Program-made: the position numbers and the translations under genes
Shown here: positions 24,534 through 34,494 of the stretch, one piece after another
Layout of the letters: every line of letters begins with the position of its first letter
Position numbering within the stretch: the first letter of the stretch is position 1
Notes under the pieces: generated by a model
The model's database searches: none
What the model was told of the DNA's origin: nothing
The model's input: only the letters and a program-made list of their open reading frames with translations
Assembly: GCA_963799815.1 (NCBI GenBank)
Contig: CAWCYG010000004.1
Span: forward strand, 930,001 to 994,000
Source: JBDTSW01 sp963799815
GTDB taxonomy: Bacteria; Actinomycetota; Thermoleophilia; Solirubrobacterales; 70-9
Length of the DNA: 64,000 bases
Direction of reading: 5' to 3'

Positions 24534-25460
24534 CTACCCCGCCGGCCCCGAGAGGTCCCAAGCGGCGGGCCACTCGACCTCGCCGAGCACCTGCACCTCC
24601 GGCTCCAGCACCACCCCGAAGCGTTCATGTACTCGCCGGCGACCGGCCGCCATCAACTCGAGGATGTCGGCGGTGGTGGCGTCCTCGACGTTTTCGACGA
24701 AGTTGGCGTGCTTCGGCGCGAACCGAGCGCCCCCCACCCGCAACCCGCGGCATTCGGCCGCGTCCAAGAGCTGACCCGCCGTACGTCCCCCGGCGCGGTC
24801 GTCATCTGGGTTCTTGAAGGTGGACCCAAACGTCTTGATCCCTGACGGCTGTGCCTCCTTGCGCTTGCCCCGCATCTCGGCGAGGATCGCCTTGATCGCC
24901 GGCGGGTCACCCTCACGAAGCGCGAACGAAGCCCCGGCGACCACCTCCCCCGGCTTCAGGTTGGAGCGCCGATAGGAGAACCCGAGCGATGCGGGATCGC
25001 GCCGCTCGAGCCCCTCCACGCTGCCGACCTCCACCCACTCGAGCACCTCCGCGAGTTGCCCCCCGTAGGCGTTCGCGTTCATGCGCACGGCTCCGCCCAC
25101 GGTGCCTGGAATGTTGATTCCGAACTCGAGCCCCGCGAGACCCCATCCAGCCGCCTTGGCGGTGGCCGACGGTAGCCGTGCCCCACCTCCGCAGCGCAGG
25201 TGAGTCCCATCGCGCTCGATTGCGGTGAGCTCGCCGGCGAGCTTGAGCACGAGCCCATCCACGCCGGCGTCCGAGACCAGGAGATTCGACCCCGAACCCA
25301 CGACCGCCACTGCGAGGCCCTCGTGCCCGGCCCACTCGAGCAGCCTCTCCAGCTCAGCCGCGGTGGTGGGCCGGGCGAAGAGCTCGGCGCGCCCACCGGC
25401 CCGCACGGTCGTAAGTCGCGCCAGCGAGTAATCGCGCTCGACTGCATCGGGCGGCTTCAT
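24534..25460 (-). CDS. murB: UDP-N-acetylenolpyruvoylglucosamine reductase
   Basis: FAD enzyme that reduces UDP-GlcNAc-enolpyruvate to UDP-MurNAc. FAD-binding block VVGSGSNLLVSDAGVDGLVL, catalytic region GLEFGINIPGTVGGAVRMNANAYG, YRRSN, and GSTFKNP with the catalytic Ser. 308 aa, type II (short) MurB. ATG overlaps the murC stop by 4 bases. Confidence 0.96.
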   Translation of the reverse strand: MKPPDAVERDYSLARLTTVRAGGRAELFARPTTAAELERLLEWAGHEGLAVAVVGSGSNLLVSDAGVDGLVLKLAGELTAIERDGTHLRCGGGARLPSATAKAAGWGLAGLEFGINIPGTVGGAVRMNANAYGGQLAEVLEWVEVGSVEGLERRDPASLGFSYRRSNLKPGEVVAGASFALREGDPPAIKAILAEMRGKRKEAQPSGIKTFGSTFKNPDDDRAGGRTAGQLLDAAECRGLRVGGARFAPKHANFVENVEDATTADILELMAAGRRRVHERFGVVLEPEVQVLGEVEWPAAWDLSGPAG

Positions 25461-26806
25461 CGGCTTGCGCTCACAAGCGAGTCGGCGATCCTGACCACGT
25501 CGCCGGCCCCGAGCGTGACCAGCAGATCGCCCTCTTGAAGCCCGGGGGCGAGGGCCCGTTCAGCCGCGGCGTGGTCGCGAAGCCACCACACCGGGCGGCC
25601 GGCGGCGCGGTCGGCAGCGGCCCTCGCGACCATCAGCCCACTGACTCCTGCGAGCGGCCCGACGGGCTCCTCGCGCGCCGGATAGACATCGATCACACCG
25701 ATCTCATCGGCTTCGGCGAGCGCTGCGCCAAAGCGAGCAGCGAGCGCCTTTGTCCTTGAGTAGAGATGGGGCTGGAAGATCGCGATCAGGCGCCTCGGAC
25801 CGAGCTCGCGGAGCGCTGCGAGCGCGGCTGCCACCTCCGTGGGGTGGTGTGCGTAGTCGTCGTAGACCAGCGCTCCGTTGCAGCGCCCCTTGACCTCGAG
25901 CCGCCGCACCATGCCGGGGAATCCCTCCAGCCCGTCGGCTACGGCAGCCACATCGAGACCGGCAAGGTCTGTGGCCGCCAGGGCCGCCAGGGCGTTCAGC
26001 AGGTTGTGGCGTCCCGGTAGGCCGAGACGGGGCTCGACGCGGGGCTCCCAGCCGGAGGGCGGGTCAAAGGCGCCGGTTTGGATGATCCGTGCCCCGAATC
26101 GATGGGTCTTCTGAGTCGACAAGATCTCGTCGAGCGCGGGATCAGCCAGGAGCGCGAGGCCCCGTGCGGGCTCGGCGAACCGCCGGAAGGCGCCGATCAG
26201 ATCATGCGTCGAATGCCAACGCGAGTGGTGATCGAGCTCGACGTTCGTGACCACCGCCACCTCGGGCCGAAGCTGAAGGAAGCTGGCATCTGACTCGTCG
26301 GCCTCGGCCACGATCCACTCCCCTTGCCCCCAGCCCGCGTTGGCGGGCCCGCCGCCCGGTCCCGCGCCGGGCAGCTCGCCGCCGAGGATGAAGGCGGGAT
26401 CATCGCCGGACGCCCGCAGGCCATGCGTCAGCATCCCCGCCGTGGTGGTCTTCCCGTGGGTGCCGGCGACGGCGATCAGGCGCTTGCCCCCGCAGATCTC
26501 CGCCAAGAGCTCGCCCCGGTGGAGCACCCGCTGGCCGCGCCCGCGCGCGATCCGCAGCTCCGGGTTGTCCTCGGCGATCGCGGTCGAGATCACCACCTCT
26601 GCGGCCGGCGGCACGGCGTCGGGATCGTGACCGATGCGGGCCTCGATTCCCGCACGTCGCACCCGTTCGATGTACGAGCTCTCGGCGCGATCGCTGCCGG
26701 TGACCCGGGCCCCAAGCTCTCGGCAGACGAGCGCCAGCCCGCTCATCCCCGCGCCGCCGATCGCGATGAAGTGCAGCTCGCGTCCGTCCATGGCGGTCCC
26801 GCTCAT
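25457..26806 (-). CDS. murC: UDP-N-acetylmuramate--L-alanine ligase
   Basis: Adds L-Ala to UDP-MurNAc with ATP. Rossmann start FIAIGGAGMSGLALVC, ATP loop AGTHGKTTTAGML, and the DDYAHHPTEV block specific to MurC. I take the ATG at 26806 because it overlaps the murG stop as ATGA; starts 2 codons upstream and 4 codons downstream are possible. 449 aa. Confidence 0.96.
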   Translation of the reverse strand: MSGTAMDGRELHFIAIGGAGMSGLALVCRELGARVTGSDRAESSYIERVRRAGIEARIGHDPDAVPPAAEVVISTAIAEDNPELRIARGRGQRVLHRGELLAEICGGKRLIAVAGTHGKTTTAGMLTHGLRASGDDPAFILGGELPGAGPGGGPANAGWGQGEWIVAEADESDASFLQLRPEVAVVTNVELDHHSRWHSTHDLIGAFRRFAEPARGLALLADPALDEILSTQKTHRFGARIIQTGAFDPPSGWEPRVEPRLGLPGRHNLLNALAALAATDLAGLDVAAVADGLEGFPGMVRRLEVKGRCNGALVYDDYAHHPTEVAAALAALRELGPRRLIAIFQPHLYSRTKALAARFGAALAEADEIGVIDVYPAREEPVGPLAGVSGLMVARAAADRAAGRPVWWLRDHAAAERALAPGLQEGDLLVTLGAGDVVRIADSLVSASR

Positions 26807-27885
26807 CGGCATGCGGAGAGGATCTCGAACGCGATGCGCTCGGCGGCATCAGGCCTCGCCAGCTGCGCGGATGCTCGCGCCATCTCCTCGAGGCGCGCAC
26901 CATCGCCGAGGAGCTCGCTCGCCGTTCTCGCCAGCAACGTGCCGCCGAGCTCCGCGTCGTCGATCACGACCGCGGCACCCGCGGCAGCCATCCACTCGGC
27001 GTTGCCCCGCTGATGGTCGCCGGCCGCGTGCGGATACGGCACCAGGATCGCGGGGCGCCGCGCGGCCGCCAGCTCGAAGATGGAGCCACCGGATCTTGCG
27101 AGGACGAGATCAGATGCAGCGAGTACGTCGCCGAGGTTCGGCTCATAGGAGAGCAGCGTGTACTCAAAGGGGTTGGTCGCCACGATCCGCTCCCGTGCGA
27201 TCTCGAAGTCGCGGTGGCCGGCGATGTGCAGGACGTGGAAGTCACGCGGTGGTGCATCCGCCGACGCGAACGCCTCGAGCGCGGCGAGGTTGATCGACCG
27301 AGCGCCCTGGCTGCCCCCGAAGACGAGCAGGCACCGGGCGTCGTTCGGGATGCCGAACCGGCTGCGCGCCGCATCGCGATTGGCGGTGAGGATCGCCGCC
27401 GGCACGGGTCTGCCCGTCACGACGTACCGCTCGTTCTCGCGCCCTGGGATGCGGAACGCGAGGCACACCTTGGTCGCTCGTCGGACCAAAAGCCGGTTCG
27501 CCAGTCCCAGGTGGCGATCGGCTTCTGTGAGGATCAACGGCAACCCCAGGGCCAGCGCCGCCAGGCCCGCCGGGCCGGCGACGTAGCCGCCGCCCCCCAT
27601 CACGACCTCAGCGCTCCGCTGCCGCAGAATCCGTCTTGCAGCGGGCACCGCGCGGGCTGCAAGCGCTGCCGCGCCAGCCGCTCGGATCGGGTTGCGGCGG
27701 TCGAGACCGCGCAGCTCGAGCAGGTCGAGCCCGAACCCGGCGGCGGGCACCAGCTCCTCCTCGAGACGCCCGCGGGCACCCAGGAAGGTGACATCCGCCC
27801 CCTCAGCGCGAAGCGCGTCCGCGACGGCCAGCGCCGGCACCACGTGCCCGGCGGTTCCTCCCGCCGCTATTGCGACCCTTGGCAC
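26803..27885 (-). CDS. murG: Lipid II synthase MurG (GlcNAc transferase)
   Basis: Membrane-associated GT-B glycosyltransferase that adds GlcNAc to lipid I. Glycine loops AAGGTAGHVVPALAVADAL (N-terminus) and FGGSQGARSIN, and a C-terminal ARSGGSIFELAA block. 360 aa. The first 83 bp of the gene overlap the end of ftsW in another frame, because the FtsW tail is unusually long and basic. Confidence 0.96.
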   Translation of the reverse strand: MPRVAIAAGGTAGHVVPALAVADALRAEGADVTFLGARGRLEEELVPAAGFGLDLLELRGLDRRNPIRAAGAAALAARAVPAARRILRQRSAEVVMGGGGYVAGPAGLAALALGLPLILTEADRHLGLANRLLVRRATKVCLAFRIPGRENERYVVTGRPVPAAILTANRDAARSRFGIPNDARCLLVFGGSQGARSINLAALEAFASADAPPRDFHVLHIAGHRDFEIARERIVATNPFEYTLLSYEPNLGDVLAASDLVLARSGGSIFELAAARRPAILVPYPHAAGDHQRGNAEWMAAAGAAVVIDDAELGGTLLARTASELLGDGARLEEMARASAQLARPDAAERIAFEILSACR

Positions 27886-29212
27886 GGGAACCAGAGCTCC
27901 TCCTCTGCGCGCCGGCGCGCCCCGGCGCCGCGCGGCTTCCTTCGACGACGCGCAGTCTGCCAGCGTCGCCAGCGGCCCGGCGCTTCACGGGGTTTCTTGC
28001 CGTGGCAGTTTTCCGGCGCCGCGGCGTGGCGGTCCGTCTCGACGCGCTCGCGGGTTTCGGTCTTGCAGCCTCGGCGACACCGCCGCTCGCCACGTTCAGG
28101 AGCAGGCCCACCGCTGCGAGCATCACCAGCAGGCTCGAGTTTCCGTACGAGACGAACGGCAGCGGTACGCCGGTGAGCGGCGCGAGCCCCAGCACGGCGA
28201 ACAGGTTGATGGTCGCCTGCACCATCACCAGCGACACGAGGCCCGCGGCGAGCAGCTTGCCGTAGCGGTCGCGCGCCCGCTGAGCGGCCCGCAGGCCGGC
28301 GTAGGCGAAGAGGCCAAAGAGGCCGACGAGGCCGGCCATCCCCAGCAAGCCCAGCTCCTCACCGATCACGGCGGCGATCATGTCCGTATGGGCCTCGGGA
28401 AGATACGAGGCCTTCTGCACGCTTTCGCCGAGGCCCACCCCGAAGAAGCCTCCGGACCCGAGGGCGATCGTGGCCTGCGTGGCCTGAAAGCCGGCTCCGG
28501 TCGGATCGGCGCCGGGGTCGAGAAAGCCCGTCAGGCGGGCCATGCGATACGGCTCGATCAGGATCGCCAGCCCGATCACGGCCACGGCTGCCCCGCCAAG
28601 CAGGGCCAGGTGGCGCAGTTTGGCACCCGCCGCGATCAGCATCGCGGCACACGTAAAGCACGCGACCATGGCCGTGCCGAGGTCGGGCTCGGCGATGACC
28701 AGCAGGCAGACGACGCCCACGGCGATGAGGAACGGAGCCATCTCGCTGATCGAGCGAATCATCCGCGGCCGCGTCGCCAGCAGCCCCGCGCCGTAGAGGA
28801 CCAGCGCAAGCTTCGCGAGCTCTGAGGGCTGAATCTGAAAGAAGCCGACGCCGATCCAGCGCGTCGCCCCGTTTACGGGGGGCGCACCGATCCCGGGAAT
28901 GAGCACGGCAACCAGGAGGACCATCGAGGTCCCGAGGATCAGGGGGGTGAGCCTGTGGATGACGGCCACGCCACCGATGGCGAGCAGGCGCATCGCGATC
29001 AGCCCGAAGACGCCATAGATCGCCGTGCGCTTAAGGTAGTACGCGCCGTCACCAGACTCGCCCAGAAGCGAGGTGGTCGAAGAGGCGCTGAAGACCATCA
29101 CGACGCCCAGCGCGACGAGGCAGAGAGTGGCCGTGAGCAGCATCGAGTGCTCTACGGGCGGCCCGCCACGCCTGCGCCTCGGCCCGAAGTCGGCGAGCCG
29201 GATGGCGCTCAC
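27803..29212 (-). CDS. ftsW: Lipid II polymerase FtsW (SEDS family)
   Basis: 469 aa SEDS glycosyltransferase of septal peptidoglycan synthesis with about ten membrane spans. Family blocks are VMVFSASS near the first span, the periplasmic ATRWIGVGFFQIQPSELAKLALV, GVGLGESVQKASYLPEAHTDMIAAVIGEELG, and TGVPLPFVSYGNSSLL. The last 90 or so residues are an Arg/Ala/Gly-rich cytoplasmic tail that reads over the start of murG by 83 bp. The ATG overlaps the murD stop by 4 bases. Confidence 0.95.
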   Translation of the reverse strand: MSAIRLADFGPRRRRGGPPVEHSMLLTATLCLVALGVVMVFSASSTTSLLGESGDGAYYLKRTAIYGVFGLIAMRLLAIGGVAVIHRLTPLILGTSMVLLVAVLIPGIGAPPVNGATRWIGVGFFQIQPSELAKLALVLYGAGLLATRPRMIRSISEMAPFLIAVGVVCLLVIAEPDLGTAMVACFTCAAMLIAAGAKLRHLALLGGAAVAVIGLAILIEPYRMARLTGFLDPGADPTGAGFQATQATIALGSGGFFGVGLGESVQKASYLPEAHTDMIAAVIGEELGLLGMAGLVGLFGLFAYAGLRAAQRARDRYGKLLAAGLVSLVMVQATINLFAVLGLAPLTGVPLPFVSYGNSSLLVMLAAVGLLLNVASGGVAEAARPKPASASRRTATPRRRKTATARNPVKRRAAGDAGRLRVVEGSRAAPGRAGAQRRSSGSRAKGRNSGGRNRRARGAGAGRRGRASR

Positions 29213-30570
29213 CGAAGCGCCTCCACGTGGGCGCGGAAGTCCTCGCCGCGAGCCTCGAAATCCACATAGCTGTCAAATGAGGCGCACGCCGGCGCCAGCA
29301 GCACCACCTCACCCGCCGAGGCCGCGTCGGCGGCCGCCCGCACGGCCGCCGCGAGGTCGGGGCAGCGGGTGTGGTCCACTCCCGCTCGCCATGCGACCCT
29401 CAGGTCTGCCTCGAGCGCGCCGGCAGTCTCCCCGATCAGGTAGCAGGCGCGGCAGTGTGCTAGCACGGCGTCGGTGAGGGCATCGAACCGCTCTCCTTTC
29501 GAGCTGCCGCCGAGGATCGCGTGCACGCCGCCGCTGAAGCTCTCGATCGCAGCCCGCGCAGCGGCGACGTTCGTCGCCTTGGAGTCGTTGACGTAGAGCA
29601 CGCCAGCGACCTCGGCCACAGGCTCGAGACGATGAGGGACCCCGCGAAACGCGGTCAGCCCCGCTCGCACGGCCTCGCGGTCGCGGCCCATCGCCAGCGC
29701 GGCGGCCGCTGCCGCCATCGCGTTCTCCTGGTTGTGCGGGCCGAGGAGATTGAGCTCGTCGACTCCAACCAGTGGCTCGCCCGCCGACACCAGCGTCCCA
29801 CCCTCGACGATCAGCTCGCAGTCGTCACCGTCGCAGTCGCGGCAGAACGCGATCCGCCTTGCGCATCCACCCAGATCCCGCACCCGAAGCGCCGGGTCGC
29901 ATCCGTTGTAGATGGCGAAATCGTCGTTGCCCTGGCTCGCGAACACGCGCAGCTTCGCGGCGACGTAATCCTCCAGGGTCCCGTGCCGGTCGAGGTGGTC
30001 CGGGCTCACGTTCAGCACCACTGCGCACTCCGGAGCGAATGCGCTTGAGTCCTCGAGCTGAAAGCTCGAGCACTCGCTGATGACGGTGGCGTCGGGCTCC
30101 AACTCTCCAACCAGAGAGGCGACCGGCGTGCCGACGTTGCCTGCCACGGCCACAGGCTCGCCAGCGGTGCGCCAAATCTCCCCCAGCATCTCGCTCACGG
30201 TTGTCTTGCCGTTGGTCCCGGTCACGGCGACGAACGCGTTCGGCAAAAGGCGCCACGCCAGCTCGAGCTCTCCCAAGATGTCGATCCCACGGCTCCTCGC
30301 CTCAGCGATCGGGGGAGCCGACGCGGGCACCCCAGGGCTCTTGACCACGCAGCGGACGCGCTCGAGCTGTGAGATTGCCTGGCCATCCAGGTTCACTTCG
30401 ACGCCCACCTCGGTAAGCCCTTCCGCGCCTGCGGGCGCGCCGGAATCCACGCCTATCACCTCTTCGCCGCGTGCGGCGAGCAGGCGTGCGGCGGCCTGGC
30501 CCGAACGCGCCAGGCCAACGATCAGGTACGGGCCTATGGGCAGCGGCGGTCGTGGCTTATGAGCGCCCAT
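29209..30570 (-). CDS. murD: UDP-N-acetylmuramoylalanine--D-glutamate ligase
   Basis: Adds D-Glu to UDP-MurNAc-Ala. Mur ligase ATP loop VTGTNGKTTVSEM, NVSPDHLDRHGTLEDYVAAK, and FRGVPHRLEPVAEVAGVLYVNDSKATN, the MurD-specific block. 453 aa. Coupled to ftsW and separated from mraY by 52 bp. Confidence 0.96.
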   Translation of the reverse strand: MGAHKPRPPLPIGPYLIVGLARSGQAAARLLAARGEEVIGVDSGAPAGAEGLTEVGVEVNLDGQAISQLERVRCVVKSPGVPASAPPIAEARSRGIDILGELELAWRLLPNAFVAVTGTNGKTTVSEMLGEIWRTAGEPVAVAGNVGTPVASLVGELEPDATVISECSSFQLEDSSAFAPECAVVLNVSPDHLDRHGTLEDYVAAKLRVFASQGNDDFAIYNGCDPALRVRDLGGCARRIAFCRDCDGDDCELIVEGGTLVSAGEPLVGVDELNLLGPHNQENAMAAAAAALAMGRDREAVRAGLTAFRGVPHRLEPVAEVAGVLYVNDSKATNVAAARAAIESFSGGVHAILGGSSKGERFDALTDAVLAHCRACYLIGETAGALEADLRVAWRAGVDHTRCPDLAAAVRAAADAASAGEVVLLAPACASFDSYVDFEARGEDFRAHVEALR

Positions 30571-30622
30571 TCCCGTTACTTCGCGCCCGGGCCTGCGACC
30601 CCTGTGCCCGCGGGGAGTGCCG

Positions 30623-31639
30623 CTACCCCAGGCTGTTTTGGAACAGCACGTAGCCGATCCCCGCGCAGACCGCGGCCACGATCCAGAAGCGGAGCATGAT
30701 CTTCGTCTCCGACCACGCCAGCATCTCGAAGTGGTGGTGCACCGGCGCCATCAGCAGGACCCGACGGCGGAAGGTCTTGAACGCGAAGACCTGGACCGCG
30801 ACCGAGAGCGCCTCGATCACGAAGATCCCCCCGAGGATGATGAGCAGGAGCTCGGTCTGCGTCATCACCGCCATCGCCCCGATCGCTGCCCCGAGGCCCA
30901 GCGAACCCGTGTCGCCCATGAAGATCGAGGCGGGAAAAGCGTTGAACCACAGAAACCCGATCGAGGCACCGACCAGACAGGCGGAGAGCAGGGCGAGCCC
31001 CTCCTGGCCCGTGGTGATCGTGATCGCCATGTAGGCGAGCAGCACGATCCCGCACGAGCCGGCCGCGAGCCCGTCAAGCCCGTCGGTGAGGTTGACCGCG
31101 TTCGATGCCCCCGCGATGACCAGGAAGATGAAGACGAGGTAGACGATGGGGCCGACGTCAAGCTCGAAGTCGAACACGCGCGCGCGCAGCACCGGCTCGA
31201 GCTCAACGACCTCGGTTGCCACGTACCAGAGCCCGACCGCGAGAGCGATCTGCGCGAGTAGCTTGTAGCGGGCCGCGAGGCCCAAGGAGCGCCGCTTCGA
31301 GATCTTGATGAAGTCATCCGCGAAGCCGATCGCAGCAGCCCCGACCGCCACGCCCAGGACCGCCATGCTCTGGGTGTCGCGGTCTGAGAGCACGAGATAC
31401 GGCACCGCGATCGCGAGGAACAGGATGAGGCCGCCCATGGTGGGCGTCCCCGCCTTCGTGTGATGCTCCTGCGGGCCCTCCTCACGGATCTGCTGGCCGA
31501 ACTCCTTCACCCGCAGGAACTCGATGAACTTCGGCCCGAGGAAAATCGTGATCAGCATGGCCGCCATGCCCGCGATCAGGACCTCCGCGCGATCAATGCT
31601 GGCCGAGGCGACCTCGTTGATGAACTGCGCGCGGATCAT
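30623..31639 (-). CDS. mraY: Phospho-MurNAc-pentapeptide translocase
   Basis: Polytopic enzyme that makes lipid I on undecaprenyl phosphate. Signatures are EEGPQEHHTKAGTPTMGG (cytoplasmic loop), FADDFIK (catalytic DD), AVNLTDGLDGLAAG, MGDTGSLGLG and MAPVHHHFEMLAWSETKI. About ten spans, 338 aa. It overlaps the murF stop by 4 bases. Confidence 0.97.
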   Translation of the reverse strand: MIRAQFINEVASASIDRAEVLIAGMAAMLITIFLGPKFIEFLRVKEFGQQIREEGPQEHHTKAGTPTMGGLILFLAIAVPYLVLSDRDTQSMAVLGVAVGAAAIGFADDFIKISKRRSLGLAARYKLLAQIALAVGLWYVATEVVELEPVLRARVFDFELDVGPIVYLVFIFLVIAGASNAVNLTDGLDGLAAGSCGIVLLAYMAITITTGQEGLALLSACLVGASIGFLWFNAFPASIFMGDTGSLGLGAAIGAMAVMTQTELLLIILGGIFVIEALSVAVQVFAFKTFRRRVLLMAPVHHHFEMLAWSETKIMLRFWIVAAVCAGIGYVLFQNSLG

Positions 31640-33000
31640 CCAGAGCCGCGCCGCGCGAGGAGTGCTTCGGTCAGGCGCTCGAGCCCTACCGAACGCGATC
31701 CTTTGACGAGGACGGCGTCGCCCGGTTCCACTAGCCCGTCGACGACGTCAACGGCGGCGCCTGCATCGGGCGCCCACTCGTCGGGCGCGTAGTCGTGAGC
31801 GAGATCGCCAACCCCGACGATCGGCCCGATGCCGAGGCCGCGGGCGAGGGCGCCGATCTCGCGGTGATAAGCCGCGGCCTCGCGGCCAAGCTCCTTCATC
31901 TCGCCCAGCACAGCCACCCGGCGGTCTCCCGTCGCGGCGCCCCCCGCCCCCGAGGCCAGATGCTCAAGGGCGGCGTGCATCGAGATCGGATTCGCGTTGT
32001 AGCAGTCGTTCACCACGACGATGCCCTCGGAGAGCCGCACGAGCTCCCCACGCAGGCGCGAAAACTCTATCCCCGGCGCCCGACGTGCCATCTCGCTCAG
32101 ATCGGATCCCAGCGCAACGCCGATGGCGACCGCGCAAAGAGCGTTCTCGAGGTTATGCGCCTCGGCAAAGGGAAACGCGAACCCGGCCTCTCCGACCGGG
32201 GTCGTGATTCGTGCCCGCAGGCCACCGGCGACTAGCTCCGGCTCGTGCCAGCTGACGTCGCCCCCGGGCCCGAAGGTGATCGCCTCCAAAGCCTCGGAGA
32301 GGTGCGGGTCGAGCGCCTCGGCGTCGACCGGAACCACCGCCCTGCCGCCTTCGCGAAGGCCTTCCAGGATCTCGGCCTTGGCCTCCGCGATCGCCTCCAG
32401 CGTTCCCAGCAACTCCAGGTGCACAGGGCCGATGTTCGTGATCGCGGCGACGGTGGGCTCGGAGATCTCACAGAGCTCTGCGATCTGGCCAAGGCCGCGC
32501 ATCGCCATCTCGAGCACCAGCACCTCGGTCTCCGGCGGGGCCGAGAGGATCGCCAGCGGTAGCCCCACCTCGGTGTTGAAGTTCTCGGGGCTGGCGTGCA
32601 CCCGTTGTGGCAGCAGCGCGCGAGCGATGTCCTTCACCGAGGTCTTCCCGGTCGAGCCCGTGATGCCGACGACCGGGCAGGCGAGCTCGCGGCGCCAGGC
32701 GCGGGCCGTCTGCTGCAGGGAGCGCAGCGGGTCGGTCGTCGCGAACACCCAGGCGTCGCCGGCCTCGGCCGCGGCGTCCGCGTGCTCGGCCGCCACCACG
32801 ACACCCCAGGCGCCGGCCTCGACCACCGAGGCCGCGAAGCGGCCGCCGTCGGCGTGCTCGCCCCGGAGCCCGAAGAAGAGGTCACCGGGGCCAGCGTCCC
32901 GGGAATCGATGATCGCCCTCTCCGGGCGGCCCCCACTTCCCTCGGCAACGGCCTCGGCGCGAGCCTCGGCGGCGATCAGCTCGGGCGGAAGCTCAATCAT
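31636..33000 (-). CDS. murF: UDP-MurNAc-tripeptide--D-Ala-D-Ala ligase
   Basis: Adds D-Ala-D-Ala to complete the pentapeptide precursor. ATP loop GITGSTGKTSVKD, LVLEMAMRGLGQIAEL, NDCYNANPISMHAAL. The ATG at 33000 overlaps the murE stop as ATGA and gives 454 aa; the much longer open frame upstream reads through murE in another frame and is not coding. Confidence 0.96.
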   Translation of the reverse strand: MIELPPELIAAEARAEAVAEGSGGRPERAIIDSRDAGPGDLFFGLRGEHADGGRFAASVVEAGAWGVVVAAEHADAAAEAGDAWVFATTDPLRSLQQTARAWRRELACPVVGITGSTGKTSVKDIARALLPQRVHASPENFNTEVGLPLAILSAPPETEVLVLEMAMRGLGQIAELCEISEPTVAAITNIGPVHLELLGTLEAIAEAKAEILEGLREGGRAVVPVDAEALDPHLSEALEAITFGPGGDVSWHEPELVAGGLRARITTPVGEAGFAFPFAEAHNLENALCAVAIGVALGSDLSEMARRAPGIEFSRLRGELVRLSEGIVVVNDCYNANPISMHAALEHLASGAGGAATGDRRVAVLGEMKELGREAAAYHREIGALARGLGIGPIVGVGDLAHDYAPDEWAPDAGAAVDVVDGLVEPGDAVLVKGSRSVGLERLTEALLARRGSG

Positions 33001-34487
33001 CGCGCGCCTTCGCCCCGGAGGGCGCGCAGCTCGCTGCGCGCGACGTCTCGATCGTCGAAGGGAATCTTGCGCCCGCCCTCGAATTCCTGGCCTTGCTCGT
33101 GCCCTTTGCCCGCGATCACCACGGCGTCGCCTTCGCCGGCGCCGCGGAGGGCCGCGGCGATCGCCGCGCGACGGTCCACCTCGACCCTCACCTCGGCGGT
33201 TGAGCCCGGACCCTCCATGCCGGAGAGGATCTCGGAGATGATCGCCGCGGGCTCCTCGGAGCGCGGGTTGTCGGAGGTCACGACCGCGACGTCGGCGAGG
33301 CGCGCGGTCGCCTCGCCCATGAGCGGGCGCTTGTCGCGATCGCGATCGCCACCCGCGCCGAATACGCACCAAAGCCGCCCGCGGGTGAAGTGACGGGTCG
33401 CCTCCAGCGCGTTTCGCAGGGAGTCCGGAGTGTGCGAGTAGTCGACCAGCACAGCGAAGGGCTGCCCTTCGTCGACCGACTCCAGGCGCCCTGGAACGCG
33501 GTCGGCATCTGCCAGTGCGTCCGCAGCCTCGGCGGCCGGCACCCCGAGCTCATTGGCGGTCGCGATCGTGGCCAGCGCGTTCTCCACATTGAAGAGCCCG
33601 GGGAGCCCCAGCTCGACAGCAACCTCGCCCTCAGGGCCCCTGCAGCGGAAGCGTGCGCCGGATGCGTCGAACTCCACATCGTGCGCGGCGTAGTCGGCCT
33701 CAGCGCCCGCTGCCGAGAACGTGGTCAGTGATCTTCCCTCCCCGCGCAGGACCTCGGCGACGCGGGCGCCGTACGCATCGTCGGCGTTCACGACGCAGGC
33801 GTCAGGCGGATCCGGCGTGCCGGTGAAGAGCATGCGCTTGGCGGCGAAGTAGTCCTCGAGGTCCTTGTGGAAGTCGAGGTGATCCTGGGTGAGGTTCGTG
33901 AAAGTGGCGACCGCGAACCGCACGCGGTCGGCGCGGCCCAGCGCGAGCGCGTGCGAGGAGACCTCCATCGCACAGGCCTCGTCGCCGGCGTCAAGCATCT
34001 GCCGAAAGGTGCGCTGAAGATCGATCGCCTCCGGGGTCGTGCGCTCCACCTCAGAGCTCACGCCCCCCACGACCTTCTGGATCGTGCCCAGCTGGCCCGT
34101 CGGGGTGCCCGCCTGCTCGAGGACGTGCCGAAGCAAAAAGCAGATGGTGGTCTTCCCGTTGGTGCCGGTGACGCCAGCGAGCCTGAGCTCGGCCGTGGGG
34201 TCGCCGAAGAACGTGGCGGCGGCGGGCGCCATCGCGGCCCGCGCGTTCGGCACGCGAGCCTGCGGAACGCTCAGGTCGATGGGACGCTCCACCACCAGGG
34301 CAACCGCCCCCGCCGCCACGGCCGCAGCCGCGAAGTCATGCCCGTCGGCCCGGGCGCCGCGGACGCAGAAGAAGAGGCTTCCCTTTCGCACCTGCGGGCT
34401 CGCGTAGGCGAGGTCGCCGACCTCGACGCCCGCGTCTCCGAACCACTCGGCGACGGGAACGCCGGCGAGAACCGAGCGGAGCTTCAT
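32997..34487 (-). CDS. murE: UDP-MurNAc-dipeptide ligase (third amino acid)
   Basis: Adds the third stem residue (meso-DAP or L-Lys). Mur ligase ATP loop VTGTNGKTTICFLLRHV, FTNLTQDHLDFHKDLEDYFAAK, YSHTPDSLRNAL. The substrate-selecting region shows TSDNPRSEEP; the DNPR motif is characteristic of meso-DAP-adding enzymes. The ATG at 34487 starts MKLRSVLAG and is just downstream of a perfect TACAAT box, so part of its expression may be leaderless. 496 aa. Confidence 0.95.
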   Translation of the reverse strand: MKLRSVLAGVPVAEWFGDAGVEVGDLAYASPQVRKGSLFFCVRGARADGHDFAAAAVAAGAVALVVERPIDLSVPQARVPNARAAMAPAAATFFGDPTAELRLAGVTGTNGKTTICFLLRHVLEQAGTPTGQLGTIQKVVGGVSSEVERTTPEAIDLQRTFRQMLDAGDEACAMEVSSHALALGRADRVRFAVATFTNLTQDHLDFHKDLEDYFAAKRMLFTGTPDPPDACVVNADDAYGARVAEVLRGEGRSLTTFSAAGAEADYAAHDVEFDASGARFRCRGPEGEVAVELGLPGLFNVENALATIATANELGVPAAEAADALADADRVPGRLESVDEGQPFAVLVDYSHTPDSLRNALEATRHFTRGRLWCVFGAGGDRDRDKRPLMGEATARLADVAVVTSDNPRSEEPAAIISEILSGMEGPGSTAEVRVEVDRRAAIAAALRGAGEGDAVVIAGKGHEQGQEFEGGRKIPFDDRDVARSELRALRGEGAR

Positions 34488-34494
34488 CGCGGCG

